DNA from: Stenotrophomonas sp. 57
GTDB lineage: Bacteria > Pseudomonadota > Gammaproteobacteria > Xanthomonadales > Xanthomonadaceae
Direction of reading: 5' to 3'
DNA: 64,000 bases
Assembly (NCBI RefSeq): GCF_030291075.1
Contig: NZ_CP127407.1
Location: 296,001 to 360,000, forward strand
Part shown: one piece after another, positions 63,147 through 64,000 of the stretch
Layout of the letters: the number at the start of each line of letters is the position of its first letter
Position numbering within the stretch: the first letter of the stretch is position 1
Translations under genes and position numbers: made by a program
The notes under the pieces: generated by a model
What the model was told of the DNA's origin: nothing
The model's database searches: none
The model's input: only the letters and a program-made list of their open reading frames with translations

Positions 63147-64000
63147 GTGTCCTCGATTGAAGAAGCCCTTGCCCTGATCGGCCGCGGTGCCGACGAGATC
63201 CTCAAGCTCGAGGATCTGCGTGCGCGCCTGCAGGAAGGCCGCACGCTGCGGATCAAGGCCGGCTTCGACCCCACCGCGCCCGACCTGCACCTGGGCCATA
63301 CGGTGCTGCTGAACAAGATGCGCCAGTTCCAGGACCTCGGCCACCAGGTCATCTTCCTGATCGGCGACTTCACCGGCATGATCGGCGACCCGTCCGGCAA
63401 GAGCCTCACCCGCAAGCCGCTCAGCCGCGAGGACGTACTGGCCAACGCCCGCACTTATGAGGAACAGGTGTTCAAGGTGCTGGACCGCAGCCGTACCGAA
63501 GTCCGCTTCAACTCGGAGTGGTTCGGCAAGATGGGCGCGGCCGACATGATCCGCCTGGCCGGCCAGCACACCGTGGCGCGCATGCTCGAGCGCGACGACT
63601 TCGCCAAGCGCTATGCCGCCCAGCAGTCCATCGCCATCCACGAGTTCCTGTACCCGCTGGTGCAGGGCTACGACTCGGTGGCGCTGGAGGCCGACGTGGA
63701 GCTGGGCGGTACCGACCAGAAGTTCAACCTGCTGATGGGCCGTGGCCTGCAGGAACACCACGGCCAGAAGCCGCAGGTGGTGCTGACCATGCCGCTGCTG
63801 GAAGGCATGGACGGCGTCAACAAAATGTCCAAGTCGCTGGGCAACTACATTGGCATCAGCGAGCCGGCCATCGACATCGTCACCAAGACCATGAAGGTGG
63901 ACGACACCTTGATGTGGCGCTGGATCGAGCTGCTGTCCTTCGACATCAGCCAGGCCGAAGCCGTGCAGCTGCGCGAGCAGGTGGCCACTGGCGGCCTGAA
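63147..64000 (+). CDS. tyrS: Tyrosyl-tRNA synthetase, N-terminal part (3' end outside window)
   Basis: At least 284 residues are present. The class I HIGH motif is HLGH (48-51) after DPTAPDL, and the KMSKS motif is at 226-230. [15 protein letters not shown] and [21 protein letters not shown] belong to the TyrRS catalytic core. This matches the TyrS type with the HLGH form common in xanthomonads. The start is GTG 63147 with GGGAG seven bases upstream. The gene runs off the right edge; the anticodon-binding domain is not visible. Confidence 0.95.
   Translation, partial: MSSIEEALALIGRGADEILKLEDLRARLQEGRTLRIKAGFDPTAPDLHLGHTVLLNKMRQFQDLGHQVIFLIGDFTGMIGDPSGKSLTRKPLSREDVLANARTYEEQVFKVLDRSRTEVRFNSEWFGKMGAADMIRLAGQHTVARMLERDDFAKRYAAQQSIAIHEFLYPLVQGYDSVALEADVELGGTDQKFNLLMGRGLQEHHGQKPQVVLTMPLLEGMDGVNKMSKSLGNYIGISEPAIDIVTKTMKVDDTLMWRWIELLSFDISQAEAVQLREQVATGGL

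Overview
This 64-kb window is chromosomal DNA from a high-GC gammaproteobacterium of the Xanthomonadaceae, most probably the Stenotrophomonas maltophilia complex. Three things point there: many short palindromes that begin with GTAG (the SMAG/REP-like elements of S. maltophilia), an Ax21-type outer-membrane protein, and an exonuclease-ampG pair like the ampN-ampG operon described in that species. Gene names and functions come from my own reading of the sequences and recall of families; no database search was run. Start codons were chosen from ribosome-binding sites, signal peptides and family lengths, and many differ from the longest open frame.

Layout. 1-7.4 kb: the end of an unidentified gene, a small membrane protein, a metallo-beta-lactamase-fold hydrolase, a secreted M28 peptidase, a KgtP-like MFS permease and two DMT permeases (YedA-like, RarD). 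7.5-19 kb: a TonB-dependent receptor with a possible leader attenuator, then two back-to-back ABC export systems. One is a MacA/MacB-like adaptor, ATPase and two permeases (minus strand). The other is an ATPase, permease, DesK-type kinase and LuxR-type regulator (plus strand). 19.0-19.6 kb: a large nested inverted repeat. 19.6-28 kb (minus strand): cytochrome b561 with a membrane-anchored catalase-like protein, M17 aminopeptidase with a HAD phosphatase, an AI-2E permease/YqjE/YqjD-like group, and a Do-family (DegP/DegQ) protease. 28-40 kb: a histone H1-like protein, small unknowns, a secreted S9 peptidase, Ax21, an atypical LuxR regulator, a TorF-like porin, a divergent LysR/MFS pair, an SDR and a SPOR protein.

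40-48 kb is housekeeping: argS, radC, an orphan NarL-type regulator, then coaBC-dut-algC in the gammaproteobacterial order. 48-56 kb is a complete kdpFABCDE potassium-uptake operon with a good KdpE-box candidate upstream. 56-64 kb holds a DUF4124 protein, pyrE, xth-ampG, an orphan antitoxin-like protein, anmK, an M23 endopeptidase and the start of tyrS. AmpG, AnmK and the M23 enzyme together form a cell-wall turnover and recycling neighbourhood.

No prophage, transposase, CRISPR array, tRNA or rRNA gene was seen. I did not find a clearly new multi-gene system. The most unusual items are the nested palindrome at 19.0-19.6 kb, the lysine/alanine-repeat histone-like gene, the terminator-like hairpins just ahead of the TonB receptor and anmK, and two further families of intergenic palindromes.
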